Shown here in pieces: positions 26,620 through 36,031 of a stretch of DNA of 64,000 nucleotides. Where the stretch lies: NCBI GenBank assembly GCA_016868295.1, contig VGHJ01000003.1, positions 1-64,000 on the forward strand. The letters are read 5' to 3'. Within the stretch, counting starts at the first letter, position 1; each line of letters starts with the position of its first letter. The translations under genes were made by a program, and so were the position numbers. The stretch comes from Betaproteobacteria bacterium (GTDB lineage Bacteria; Pseudomonadota; Gammaproteobacteria; Burkholderiales; Rhodocyclaceae). Below the pieces are notes generated by a model. The model was not told where the DNA came from. It made no database searches and saw nothing but the letters and a program-made list of their open reading frames with translations.

Positions 26620-27770
26620 TGGCGCGCACCGCGCTGGTCCTCGGCGCCGGCCTCGGCGGCCTGGTGGCGGCGGAAACGCTGCGCAAGCTGCTGCCGGCCA
26701 CGGATCGGGTCATTGCCGTGGACCGGGCGGCAGAGCACTACTTTCCGCCGTCGCTGCTCTGGCTGATGGTCGGTCGGCGCACGCCGGCGGACTTTACCCG
26801 GCCTCTGGCACGGCTGGCGGGCCGCGGGGTGACGTTCCGGCAAGGCAGCGTGACGCGGATCGACGCGCAGGGCAGGCGGGTCGACATCGACGGGCAGACG
26901 CTTTCGGCCGACGCGCTGGTGGTCGCCCTCGGAGCGGAATATGCGCCCGAGGCGATTCCCGGATTGAAAGAGGGAGGCCTCGACTTCTACACCCTGGATG
27001 GAGCGGCAGCCGTTCGTGACGCCCTGGCCGGGTTCGCAGGCGGGCGCATTGTCTTCCTGACGGCCGCGCCGATGTACAAGTGCCCGGCGGCGCCTTACGA
27101 GGCGGCGCTTCTGGTCGAGGACTTCCTGCGCCGACGCGGCATTCGCAACTCGACGACACTGGAGTTTTTCGCCGCCGAGCCGCAGCCGATGTCCGTGGCC
27201 GGCCCGGCGGTGGGCGCGGCCGTGCGCGGCATGATCGAGGCGCGCGGCATCGCCTATCGTCCGGAACACCAGGTGAAGGCCGTCGATGCCGCAGCGCACC
27301 GCATCGAGTTCGCCAACGGCGCATCCACCGATTACGACCTGCTGCTCTATGTCCCGCCGCACCGCGCGCCGGTGGTCGTGCGCGAAGCCGGCCTGACCAA
27401 CGAGGCGGGCTGGATACCGGTTGATCGGCACACGCTGCAAACGCAGTTCGAGGGCGTCTTTGCCATCGGCGACATCACCACCATTCCGCTGAAGATGGGA
27501 CGCCCGCTGCCCAAGGCCGGCGTCTTCGCCCACGGCCAGGCCGAGACCGTGGCCAACAACATCGCCCACGCTTGGACCGGCAAGGGCGCGCCACGCCGCT
27601 TCGACGGTCACGGCATGTGCTTCATCGAGGCTGGCGGCGGCCGCGCCGGCATCGGCAAGGGCGATTTCTACGACGAACCGACACCGAGGGTGGACATTCG
27701 CCCGCCCAGCCTGTTCTGGCACGCCGGCAAGATCCTTTACGAGAAGTACTGGCTATACCGGCGGTTCTGA
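26619..27770 (+). CDS. sulfide:quinone oxidoreductase-like flavoprotein
   Basis: The 383-residue protein has the N-terminal FAD motif ALVLGAGLGGLVAAETL and the SQR/FCSD-type sequence MYKCPAAPYEAALL (Cys155). A second FAD segment GVFAIGDITTIPLKMGRPLPKAG and Cys334 (HGMCFIEAGGGRAG) follow. The two cysteines fit the redox pair of SQR. The covalent-FAD cysteine of FccB is absent and there is no signal peptide. The probable role is cytoplasmic-side sulfide oxidation to polysulfide with quinone as acceptor, sulfur passing to the adjacent DsrE protein. It converges with the M48 protease gene. Confidence 0.82.
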   Translation: MARTALVLGAGLGGLVAAETLRKLLPATDRVIAVDRAAEHYFPPSLLWLMVGRRTPADFTRPLARLAGRGVTFRQGSVTRIDAQGRRVDIDGQTLSADALVVALGAEYAPEAIPGLKEGGLDFYTLDGAAAVRDALAGFAGGRIVFLTAAPMYKCPAAPYEAALLVEDFLRRRGIRNSTTLEFFAAEPQPMSVAGPAVGAAVRGMIEARGIAYRPEHQVKAVDAAAHRIEFANGASTDYDLLLYVPPHRAPVVVREAGLTNEAGWIPVDRHTLQTQFEGVFAIGDITTIPLKMGRPLPKAGVFAHGQAETVANNIAHAWTGKGAPRRFDGHGMCFIEAGGGRAGIGKGDFYDEPTPRVDIRPPSLFWHAGKILYEKYWLYRRF

Positions 27771-27776
27771 GCGACT

Positions 27777-27801
27777 CGCCGTATCAGCGGGACTGACTTT
27801 T
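27777..27801 (+). repeat. 25-bp repeat, copy E (between SQR-like and M48 genes)
   Basis: CGCCGT, eight bases, GACTGACTTTT, an exact match. It spans the convergent gap and overlaps the last codons and stop of the M48 protease on the opposite strand. The box ATACGGCG (minus strand) can pair with CCGCCGGTAT upstream, forming a weak hairpin. Confidence 0.85.
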
Positions 27802-28614
27802 CTCGGCGAGCTTCGCCTTCTCGTAGAGCGGCATCACCTCGGGCAGGCGGCGCTCGATTTCCTCGATGCGGTTCTTGCCCGAGGGGTGGGTGGAGAACCA
27901 CTGCGGCGGCGCGCCCCTGTTGGCGGCCATCATCTTCCGCCACAGCGTGATGCCGGCGCGCGGGTCGTAGCCGGCGCGGGCGGCGAGCTCCAGGCCGACG
28001 GTATCGGCCTCGGTCTCGTCGTCGCGCGAGAACTTCAGGGTCATCAGCTGGCCGCCCGCGCTGAACAATCCAGAATACTTTCCGCCGCCGACGAACTCGC
28101 TGAGCAGGCTTGCGCCCAGGCGGGTGAGTTCGGTTTTGGCGATGCGCTCGCGCGCGTGCTCGCGCAGGGCGTGGGCGATCTCGTGGCCCATCACCGCCGC
28201 CGCCTCGTCGTCGGTGAGCTGCAGGCCGAGCAGCAGGCCGCTGAAAACGGCGATCTTGCCGCCCGGCATGCAGAAGGCGTTCACCTGCTGCGAGCCGATG
28301 AGGATGACTTCCCATTGCCACTGCTGGGCACGCGGGTTGAAGCGGCTGGCATGGGGAATGAGGCGGCCGGCGATCTGGCGCAGGCGGCGCGTCTGGGGGT
28401 GGTCGTCGGGCGCCAGCGCCTTCTTCGCCGATGCCTGCTGCTTGAGTTGTGAGAATTCGAGCGTGGCCTGGCGCTCGAGGCCTTCCGCCGGCACCAGCTT
28501 GCGCACGGCCGAAGGCTGGCCGACATTCACGCCCTCGCGCGGCTCCGCCGCGGCCAGCGGGAAGGCGAGCATGCCGCAAAGAAAAAGGGCGATGCCCCGG
28601 ACTGCGTACATCAC
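27784..28614 (-). CDS. M48 family metalloprotease
   Basis: The 276-residue exported protein has a signal peptide ending LAAAEP and the zinc-protease motif GHEIAHALREHA, with the third ligand Glu in DETEADTVGLELAARAGYDP. The C-terminal THPSGKNRIEEIERRLPE is typical of periplasmic M48 (LoiP/YcaL-type) proteases involved in envelope quality control. There are no tetratricopeptide repeats. Its final codons (KSQSR) are encoded by repeat copy E. Confidence 0.9.
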   Translation of the reverse strand: MMYAVRGIALFLCGMLAFPLAAAEPREGVNVGQPSAVRKLVPAEGLERQATLEFSQLKQQASAKKALAPDDHPQTRRLRQIAGRLIPHASRFNPRAQQWQWEVILIGSQQVNAFCMPGGKIAVFSGLLLGLQLTDDEAAAVMGHEIAHALREHARERIAKTELTRLGASLLSEFVGGGKYSGLFSAGGQLMTLKFSRDDETEADTVGLELAARAGYDPRAGITLWRKMMAANRGAPPQWFSTHPSGKNRIEEIERRLPEVMPLYEKAKLAEKSQSR

Positions 28615-28641
28615 CCTATCTTAGCGCAAGCGCGACACGGC

Positions 28642-31278
28642 TCAGGCGACGGCCTTCGTCTCCCGCCGGTCTTCCGGAGTGGCGGCCTTGGCCGGGCGCT
28701 CGATCGACACCTCGGCCAGGCGGCGCGCGATGTGCTCCAGCGCTTCCTCGACCTGGTCGATCAGGATCAGGCACAGCTCGCCCGGCTGCAGGCGCGCCAG
28801 CGCCGTGTCGATGGCGAGGAACTCGCCGCGAATTTCCTCCACCCGCTGGGTGCGCTTGGCCTGCGCGAGGCCCTCGCGCAGCAGGGCGAGCACTTCGCCG
28901 TCGGCGCGGCCGCGCTGGCACTGGTCCTGGTAAAGGATGACTTCGTCGAAGGCGTCACCGAGGATTTCGGTCTGGCGGCGGATGTCCTCGTCGCGGCGGT
29001 CGCCAGCGCCGCTGATGACCATCATGCGCCGCTCGGCCGGCATGGCTTCGACGGCGCGCACCAGGGCGGCGATGGCATCGGGGTTGTGGCCGTAGTCGGC
29101 GATCAGCGTGGCGCCGCGGGTGCTGAATACGTTGAAGCGGCCCGGCGCTGTGTCGGCGTCGCTGGCGAAGGATTTCAGCGCGGCGCGCACGGCGTCCCAG
29201 TCGAGGTCGAGCGCCCAGGCGGCGGCGACCGAGGCCATGGCGTTGTCCACCTGAAAGCCGATGGTGCCCTTGCGCGTGAGCGGCACGTCGCCGAGCGGGA
29301 TGCGCTGCACGACCGCGCCGCCCTCGGCGCAGACGATATGGCTGCCGTCGACATAGACGACGCGCTTGCCCTGGGCGTTGTGCGTGGCCATCACCGGATG
29401 GTGGCGGTCGGCGGCGAAGTAGGTCACCGCGCCGGGGCAGTTCTCCGCCATCCGTGCGACGATCGGGTCGGCGGCATTCAGCACCGCCATGCCGTCTGGC
29501 GCGACGTTCTGCACGATGATGCGCTTCAGCACGGCGAGGTCTTCCACCGTGGTGATGAAATTCAGGCCGAGGTGGTCGCCCTCGCCGATGTTGGTCACCA
29601 CCGCCACATTGCAGCGGTCGAAGGCGAGGCCCTCGCGCAGCAGGCCGCCGCGCGCCGTCTCGAACACGGCAGCGTCGACGTCGGGATGCATCAGGACGTT
29701 GCGCGCGCTCTTCGGGCCGCTGCAGTCGCCCGTGTCGAGGCGGCGCTCGCCGACGTAGACACCGTCGGTGCAGGTCATGCCGGTGGTGAGCCCCGTGCCG
29801 GCGAGCAGGTGGGCGATCAGGCGCACCGTGGTGGTCTTGCCGTTGGTGCCGGTCACGGCCACCACCGGGATGCGGCCGTCGCAGCCGTCCGGGAACATGT
29901 CGGCAATCACCGCCTCGCCGACGGCGCGGCCCTTGCCGAAGGACGGCGCCAGGTGCATGCGCAGTCCGGGCGCGGCGTTGACCTCGACCACGGCGCCGGC
30001 CTGCTCCTCGAGCCGCTTTTCCATCGTCTCGCAGACGACGTCGACGCCGGCGATGTCGAGGCCGATCATCTGCGCCGCCGCCACGGCGCGCGCCGCCACG
30101 GCGGGATGCACGTCGTCGGTGACGTCGGTGGCGGTGCCGCCGGTCGACAGGTTGGCGTTGTTGCGCAGCACGACGCGCACGCCCTGCGCCGGGACGGATT
30201 CGGCCGTCAGGCCCTGCAGGGCGAGGCGGCGCAGCGCGATGTCGTCGAAACGGATCCTGGTGAGAGAAGTGGCGTGGCCGTCGCCGCGGCGCGGATCGCT
30301 GTTTACGATCTCGACCAGCTGACGCACGGTGTGCACGCCGTCGCCGATGACGTGCGGCGGGTCGCGGCGCGCGGCGGCGACCAGGCGGTTGCCGACCACC
30401 AGCAGGCGGAAGTCGTGGCCGGGCACGAAGCGCTCGACCATCACCGTCGAGCCGTAGGCGGCGGCGTTGGCGAAGGCCGCCTCAAGCTGTTCGCGCGCGG
30501 TGACGTTCACCGTGACGCCCTTGCCCTGGTTGCCGTCCTGCGGCTTGACCACCACGGCCGATCCGATCTCCTGCATGGCGGCCCAGGCGTCGTCGGCGTC
30601 GACGACCGGCCGGCCCTGCGGCACCGGCACGCCGGCGGCCTCCAGCAGATGCTTGGTGAGTTGCTTGTCCTGCGCGATGGTCTCGGCGATGGCGCCGGTG
30701 CGGTCGATCTCGGCGGCCTGGATGCGGCGCTGCTTCGAACCCCAGCCGAATTGCACCAGGCTGCCCTGGGTCAGGCGGCGGAAGGGGATGCCGCGCGCGG
30801 TGGCGGCATGCACGATCGAGCCGGTGCTCGGGCCGAGGCGCACGTCTTCATCGAGTTCGCGCAGGCGCGAGAGCGCGTCGGCCAGATCGAAGGGAACGTC
30901 GTCGAGGGCGGCGCGGCAGAGCCGCTCGGCGAATTCCATGGCCAGCCGGCCAACTTCCTCCTCGGAATATTCGACGACGACCTGGAAGACGCAGCGCTCG
31001 ACGGTTTGCGTGACGCGGCTGAAGGTGACCGGGCAGCCGGCCTGGGCCTGCAGGCCCAGGGCGGCGAAGGCGAGGGCGTGGGCCACGGAGATGTCGCCCT
31101 CGTGCCCGATCGGGCGCATCGGGCCGATGTTGGGGAAACGCGCGCGCAGGCGTTCCTCGAAGCCGGGCAGGGCGCCGATGGCGCATTCGGCGCCTTCGGT
31201 GCGCACCACCGCCTCGATGGCGGTATGGCGACTCCACAGGTTGGGACCGCGCAGGGCTCGAATACGGGAGACTTCCAT
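28642..31278 (-). CDS. cphA: cyanophycin synthetase
   Basis: The 878-residue enzyme makes cyanophycin, a poly-Asp backbone with Arg side chains, using ATP. It has the N-terminal CphA domain (SRIRALRGPNLWSRHTAIEA), an ATP-grasp domain (VVVKPQDGNQGKGVTVNV) that adds aspartate, and a Mur-ligase-like domain with an intact P-loop (VTGTNGKTTTVRL, near residue 476) that adds arginine. The downstream Mur motifs (DYGHNPDAI) are also present. It lies 27 bp after cphA' on the same strand. No cyanophycinase gene is in the window. Confidence 0.95.
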   Translation of the reverse strand: MEVSRIRALRGPNLWSRHTAIEAVVRTEGAECAIGALPGFEERLRARFPNIGPMRPIGHEGDISVAHALAFAALGLQAQAGCPVTFSRVTQTVERCVFQVVVEYSEEEVGRLAMEFAERLCRAALDDVPFDLADALSRLRELDEDVRLGPSTGSIVHAATARGIPFRRLTQGSLVQFGWGSKQRRIQAAEIDRTGAIAETIAQDKQLTKHLLEAAGVPVPQGRPVVDADDAWAAMQEIGSAVVVKPQDGNQGKGVTVNVTAREQLEAAFANAAAYGSTVMVERFVPGHDFRLLVVGNRLVAAARRDPPHVIGDGVHTVRQLVEIVNSDPRRGDGHATSLTRIRFDDIALRRLALQGLTAESVPAQGVRVVLRNNANLSTGGTATDVTDDVHPAVAARAVAAAQMIGLDIAGVDVVCETMEKRLEEQAGAVVEVNAAPGLRMHLAPSFGKGRAVGEAVIADMFPDGCDGRIPVVAVTGTNGKTTTVRLIAHLLAGTGLTTGMTCTDGVYVGERRLDTGDCSGPKSARNVLMHPDVDAAVFETARGGLLREGLAFDRCNVAVVTNIGEGDHLGLNFITTVEDLAVLKRIIVQNVAPDGMAVLNAADPIVARMAENCPGAVTYFAADRHHPVMATHNAQGKRVVYVDGSHIVCAEGGAVVQRIPLGDVPLTRKGTIGFQVDNAMASVAAAWALDLDWDAVRAALKSFASDADTAPGRFNVFSTRGATLIADYGHNPDAIAALVRAVEAMPAERRMMVISGAGDRRDEDIRRQTEILGDAFDEVILYQDQCQRGRADGEVLALLREGLAQAKRTQRVEEIRGEFLAIDTALARLQPGELCLILIDQVEEALEHIARRLAEVSIERPAKAATPEDRRETKAVA

Positions 31279-31305
31279 GATCAGGACTTTCGTAAAAGGA
31301 TTTCG

Positions 31306-33513
31306 TTATTGGTTGGCCACCCGGCGCGGGCGGCTGCGGGGCGGGCGTTTCTGCTCCCGCTCGAAGGTGTCGATGCCGACGCGAATCTTGTCGACCGGAA
31401 TGTCGAGCGCCACGGCGGCGCCGACGGCCGCCAGGAGACAAGCGGCGCGTTCGGTGTCGGTGCCGTCCTTGTTCATGGCGAACACCGGCAGCTCCATGAA
31501 GGGCCCCTCCACGGCGCCGGTCGCCAGCATGATGCGGTTCTCGCGCAGGTAAAGGGCGCGCCCCCCCTTCCGGCGATGCTCGGCAATGGCCGGCAGGTCC
31601 TGCGCCAGGCCGTAGAAGATGACGTCGCCGTCGCAGAGTTCGGCCATGCGCGCCACCTGCGGGTCGGCGGCGTTGAGAACCGCCGTGCCCTCGGGCAGCA
31701 CGATGTCCACCTGGGTGCGCAGCACGTGGTAGAGCTGGTCCGTCGTATGGATGTCGAATTCGCCGAGCCCTTCGGCGTCCGCGCAGTCGGTGACGATGCC
31801 GACCTGGCAGCGGTCGTAGGCGATGCCCTCGCCGAGGATCGTTGCGGCGCCGTTCTCGAACACCGCGGCGTCCACGGAACGGTTGATGAGCAGGCGCTGG
31901 CCGGCCGCCCAGTTGGCGCTGTCCCGCTTGTCCACCACGCGCTTGTCGAGCAGCAGGCCGTCGCGGCAGGCCAGGCCGACATGGCGGCCGGTGAGTTGCA
32001 CCAGCCAGGAGACCAGGCGCGCGGTGAGCGTCGCGCCTTGGGTGCCGGCGATGCCGACGATGGGGATGCGGCCGTTGTCGTTTTCCGGGAACAGGCTGTC
32101 CACGATGGCCTTGCCGACCGGGCGCGGCTCGCCTTCGGCCGGCATCAGATGCATGTGCAGGCCGGGTCCGGCATTCACCTCGACGATGGCGCCGCGTTGT
32201 TCTTCGAGCGGGCGCGAGATGTCCTCGCAGACGACATCGATGCCGGCGATGTCCAGACCCACCACGCGAGCGGCGAGCGAAGCGATTGCATCGACCTCCG
32301 GATGCACCTGGTCTGTGACGTCGTTGGCGATATTGCCGTTGCGCTGGATCAGCACCTTCTCGCCCCTGGCAGGAACCGCATCGGGCGTATAACCCTGGCG
32401 CTTCAGTTCGAGCACGACGGCCGGGTCTTCGTTGAGCAGAACGAAGCCGAGCGGAAAATCGTCGGTCGGACCGCGGCGCGGATCGCTGTTCAGCTGGCGG
32501 TCGATCAGTTCGGCGATGGACGCCTTGCCGTCGCCAACTACCCAGGCGGTTTCGCCCTTGGCTGCCGCAACCACCTTGCCGCCGACCACCAGCAGGCGAT
32601 GCTCGTCGCCGGACACGAAGCGCTCGACCATCACGCCGCTGCCTTCAATGTCGGCGATGGCGTAGGCGTCCTCGACTTCCTTCTGCGTCTTTAGATTGGT
32701 GGATACGCCGCGGCCGTGGTTGCCGTCGCGCGGCTTGACCACCACCGGCAGTCCGATGTCCTCGGCGCCTTCCCAGGCTTCGGCGGCGTCATGCACGATG
32801 CGCCCTTCCGGAATTGGCACGCCGCAAGCGGCGAGCAGGCTTTTGGTGAGTTCCTTGTCGCAGGAAATGCTTTCTGCGATGGCGCTGGTCTGGTCGGTTT
32901 CCGCCGTCCAGATGCGCCGCTGGCGAGTGCCGTAACCGATTTGCACCAGGTTGCCATCATTGAGGCGGATCGAAGGGATGCGCCGCTCGGTTGCCGCATT
33001 GACGATGCTCGCCGTGCTGGGGCCAAGGCACAATTTATCGGCCAGCTCGCGCAGTTTCTCGATGGCGGCCGGCACGTCGTAATGCGTGTCGTTGATGGCG
33101 GCCATGACCAGATCGCGCCCGGCCGTCAGGCAGGCGCGGGTGACATCCTCCTGGCGCGAGCGGATCACCACTTTATAAATGCCGCGCTGCGAGGTCTGGC
33201 GCGCCTTGCCGAAACCGGTGCGCTGGCCGGAGAGGTTCTGCAATTCCAGCGTGACGTGTTCGAGGATATGCGCAGCCCAGGTGCCTTCCTTCAGGCGCTG
33301 CAGGAAGCCGCCGCGTTCCCCTTCGCTGCAGCGGTGTTCGATGAGGGAGGGCAGCCAGGCGGAAAGGCGCTCGTAGAAACCCGGTATCTTGTTCGACGGC
33401 CAGTCTTCCAGTTCGCCGAGGTCGACCCAGGCCTCGATGATCGGGCGGTAGGTCCACATCGTCGGGCCGCGCAGGGCGGTGATGCGGATAAACTGTATCT
33501 CTTTGAATTTCAA
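31306..33513 (-). CDS. cphA': cyanophycin synthetase paralogue CphA' with degenerate Mur-type P-loop
   Basis: The 735-residue protein matches CphA in the N-terminal domain (FIRITALRGPTMWTYRPIIEAW) and ATP-grasp domain (VVVKPRDGNHGRGVSTNL). Its Mur-like P-loop reads GIAGTQGATLTARL (near residue 491), so the Lys of GTNGKTT is lost and the C-terminus is about 140 residues shorter than CphA. Arginine ligation at that site should be impaired. Comparable CphA2-type proteins polymerise preformed dipeptides. The start is TTG with AGGA upstream, since no ATG or GTG lies before the conserved region. Confidence 0.88.
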   Translation of the reverse strand: MKFKEIQFIRITALRGPTMWTYRPIIEAWVDLGELEDWPSNKIPGFYERLSAWLPSLIEHRCSEGERGGFLQRLKEGTWAAHILEHVTLELQNLSGQRTGFGKARQTSQRGIYKVVIRSRQEDVTRACLTAGRDLVMAAINDTHYDVPAAIEKLRELADKLCLGPSTASIVNAATERRIPSIRLNDGNLVQIGYGTRQRRIWTAETDQTSAIAESISCDKELTKSLLAACGVPIPEGRIVHDAAEAWEGAEDIGLPVVVKPRDGNHGRGVSTNLKTQKEVEDAYAIADIEGSGVMVERFVSGDEHRLLVVGGKVVAAAKGETAWVVGDGKASIAELIDRQLNSDPRRGPTDDFPLGFVLLNEDPAVVLELKRQGYTPDAVPARGEKVLIQRNGNIANDVTDQVHPEVDAIASLAARVVGLDIAGIDVVCEDISRPLEEQRGAIVEVNAGPGLHMHLMPAEGEPRPVGKAIVDSLFPENDNGRIPIVGIAGTQGATLTARLVSWLVQLTGRHVGLACRDGLLLDKRVVDKRDSANWAAGQRLLINRSVDAAVFENGAATILGEGIAYDRCQVGIVTDCADAEGLGEFDIHTTDQLYHVLRTQVDIVLPEGTAVLNAADPQVARMAELCDGDVIFYGLAQDLPAIAEHRRKGGRALYLRENRIMLATGAVEGPFMELPVFAMNKDGTDTERAACLLAAVGAAVALDIPVDKIRVGIDTFEREQKRPPRSRPRRVANQ

Positions 33514-33736
33514 TTATTATTCCTGCCGCTGAGCCGCTTGCCCAGGCAGGATGCGTGTCATGTTGGGGGAAATAACGAGGCTTGCCGGATAAGGTTTACC
33601 CGGATCGAAAAAAAGCTCTGCACAAGCTGTATCCCGACGGAGGCTGGCCTGCGTTACAAAGTTATACTTGCCTGCCGGCAGCTATTGATGCTGCGCCGCA
33701 GAAGGCACGAGGTTTGCGGCTGATTAATATAACTAT
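33514..33736. promoter_or_regulatory. divergent control region between cphA' and the ABC exporter
   Basis: This 223-bp AT-richer gap separates the two divergent arms of the cyanophycin locus. TGAATTTCAATTAT (33504-33517) and TGAATTTCAATAAT (33738-33751) are near-identical direct repeats, one at each gene start. TTAATATAACTATATG lies directly before the exporter start. No clear -35/-10 pair was fixed. Confidence 0.4.
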
Positions 33737-36031
33737 ATGAATTTCAATAATATCCAGGTGATGAGCGAGCCAGCCCCTGCCGAGCCATGGCGGTCCGAGG
33801 CATTGGCCCGGCTCGAGCAGGGCGAAGCGCTCGAAGCCGGCCTGGTCCTGGATCTGGACACCCGGCTGGTGTACACCGAGGGCCTGCTCCTGGTGACGGA
33901 TCGCCGGCTGCTGGCACGCGGGGCGGGGGGCGAATGGCAAGCATGGCCTTACCGTGCCGGCCTGCGGCTGACGCATTTCGATCACGCCGGCGTGGGCTGC
34001 CTGGAACTCTTCGACGAAACGGCGCGGCTGGCGAGCTGGCGTTTCACCATCGGCCAGAATCCGGCCGCCTTGCGTCTGACCGAGGCCTTCGAGCGCCGCT
34101 TGGAAAGCCATCTCAGCGGCCGGCCGGTGGAGCGGGTGGAAGAGGACGTTTGCCCGAAGTGCGGGGCGGCGCTCGATGGCGAGGAAGAGTGCGCGGTGTG
34201 CGCCAAGGAAATCCATGCGCCGCCATCGACCCGCACCCTGCTGCGCCTGGGACGCTTCGCCAGGCCTTATCGCTGGCCGCTGTTCTGGGGATTCGCCCTG
34301 ACGCTGGCCTCGACCGCCGCGGCCATGGTGCCGCCCTATCTCACCATGCCGCTGATGGACGACGTGCTGATTCCCTACCAGAACGGCAAGCCGATCGACA
34401 TCGAACTCGTCACGATGCTGCTTGCCGGCCTGTTCGGCGCGGCGCTTCTGGCCTGGGGTCTCTCATGGATCAAGACCTACATGCTCTCGCTGGTGGCCGA
34501 GCACATCGGCTCCGACCTGCGCACGACCACCTTCGAGCACCTGATGCAGCTCTCGCTGGAATACTACGGCGGCAAGCGCACCGGCGACCTGATGGCGCGA
34601 ATCGGCTCGGAGTCCGACCGCATCTGCCAGTTCCTCTCCATCCACGTGCTCGATTTCGCCACCGACGTGCTGATGATCACGATGACGGCCGCCATCCTTT
34701 TCTCCATCAATCCCTGGCTGGCGCTGGCGACGCTGCTGCCGCTGCCGATCATCGCCTGGATGATCCAGCTGGTGCGCGACCGTCTGCGCACCGGCTTCGA
34801 GAAGGCCGACCGCATCTGGTCGGAGATTTCCAACGTGCTGGCCGACACGATTCCGGGAATCCGCGTCGTCAAGGCCTTCGCCCAGGAGAGCCGCGAGACG
34901 CAGCGCTTCCGCGCCGCCAACGCCGTCAACCTCCAGGTGAATGACCGCGTCAATCGCGTCTGGTCGCTCTTTTCGCCTTCGATCACCCTGCTCACCGAGA
35001 TCGGCCTGCTGGTGGTGTGGGCCTTCGGCATCTGGCTGGTGGCGAAGGACCAGATCACGGTGGGCGTGCTGACCGCCTTCCTCGCCTACATCTCGCGCTT
35101 CTACACGCGGCTCGATTCGATGAGCCGCATCGTGTCGACCACGCAGCGCGCGGCCTCCAGCGCCAAGCGCCTGTTCGACATTCTCGACCACGTCTCCAGC
35201 GTGCCGGAGCCGGCCAGGCCGGCGCGGCTGCCGGAGGTGAAGGGGCGCATCGAGATCCGCGACGTCGCCTTCCGCTACGGCAACCGCTCGATCCTGCGCG
35301 GGGTGGACCTCGCCATCGAGCCGGGTGAAATGGTCGGCCTGGTCGGCCACAGCGGGTCGGGCAAGACGACGCTGGTGAACCTGCTGTGCCGCTTCTACGA
35401 CGTCACCGAGGGCGCCATCCGACTCGAAGGGGTCGACATCCGCCAGCTGGCCGTGGCCGACTACCGGCGCAACATCGGCCTCGTGCTGCAGGAGCCGTTT
35501 CTGTTCTTCGGCACCGTGGCCGACAACATCGCCTACGGCAAGCCGGGCGCCACGCGGGAAGAAATCGTCGCCGCCGCCCGCGCCGCGCACGCCCACGACT
35601 TCATCCTGCGCCTGCCGCAGGGCTACGATTCGCTGGTCGGCGAGCGCGGCCAGGGCCTCTCCGGAGGCGAGCGCCAGCGCATCTCCATCGCCCGCGCGCT
35701 GCTCATCGACCCGCGCATCCTCATCCTCGACGAGGCCACCTCGTCGGTGGATACCGAAACGGAAAAGGAAATCCAGAAGGCGCTCGACAACCTGGTGCGC
35801 GGCCGCACCACCATTGCCATCGCGCATCGCCTGTCCACCCTGCGCAAGGCCGACCGCCTGGTGGTGATGGACCGCGGCCGCGTCGTCGAGGTCGGCAACC
35901 ACGACCAGCTCATGGCGCGAGAGGGCGCCTACTTCCGCCTCTACCAGGCGCAGGCGCGCAATGTCGACGTCGATGCCGGGGAGGCCGAGGCCGAGATCCC
36001 GCGCATCGAGCACAAGCCCAAGACGCAATGA
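33737..36031 (+). CDS. cyanophycin-associated ABC exporter (fused membrane and ATPase domains)
   Basis: The 764-residue protein has an N-terminal domain resembling a PH/GRAM-type fold (VYTEGLLLVTDRRLLARGAGGEWQ), a zinc-ribbon-like knuckle (CPKC at 139-142, CAVC at 152-155), six membrane helices of a type I exporter, and an ATPase with GHSGSGKTT, LSGGERQRISIARALL and ILILDEATSSVD. The gene is divergent from cphA' and followed by DUF1854; I recall both as named cyanophycin-metabolism-associated families. The cargo is unknown. The ATG at 33737 lacks a clear ribosome-binding site; 33761 (MSEPAPAEPW) is an alternative start. Confidence 0.85.
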   Translation: MNFNNIQVMSEPAPAEPWRSEALARLEQGEALEAGLVLDLDTRLVYTEGLLLVTDRRLLARGAGGEWQAWPYRAGLRLTHFDHAGVGCLELFDETARLASWRFTIGQNPAALRLTEAFERRLESHLSGRPVERVEEDVCPKCGAALDGEEECAVCAKEIHAPPSTRTLLRLGRFARPYRWPLFWGFALTLASTAAAMVPPYLTMPLMDDVLIPYQNGKPIDIELVTMLLAGLFGAALLAWGLSWIKTYMLSLVAEHIGSDLRTTTFEHLMQLSLEYYGGKRTGDLMARIGSESDRICQFLSIHVLDFATDVLMITMTAAILFSINPWLALATLLPLPIIAWMIQLVRDRLRTGFEKADRIWSEISNVLADTIPGIRVVKAFAQESRETQRFRAANAVNLQVNDRVNRVWSLFSPSITLLTEIGLLVVWAFGIWLVAKDQITVGVLTAFLAYISRFYTRLDSMSRIVSTTQRAASSAKRLFDILDHVSSVPEPARPARLPEVKGRIEIRDVAFRYGNRSILRGVDLAIEPGEMVGLVGHSGSGKTTLVNLLCRFYDVTEGAIRLEGVDIRQLAVADYRRNIGLVLQEPFLFFGTVADNIAYGKPGATREEIVAAARAAHAHDFILRLPQGYDSLVGERGQGLSGGERQRISIARALLIDPRILILDEATSSVDTETEKEIQKALDNLVRGRTTIAIAHRLSTLRKADRLVVMDRGRVVEVGNHDQLMAREGAYFRLYQAQARNVDVDAGEAEAEIPRIEHKPKTQ

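Noticed and set aside
28732-32694. A 1320-codon open frame on the plus strand opposite cphA and cphA'
   Set aside because: It is a by-product of high GC and codon bias in the two real minus-strand genes; its translation is low-complexity His/Asp/Gly/Val-rich and matches nothing.
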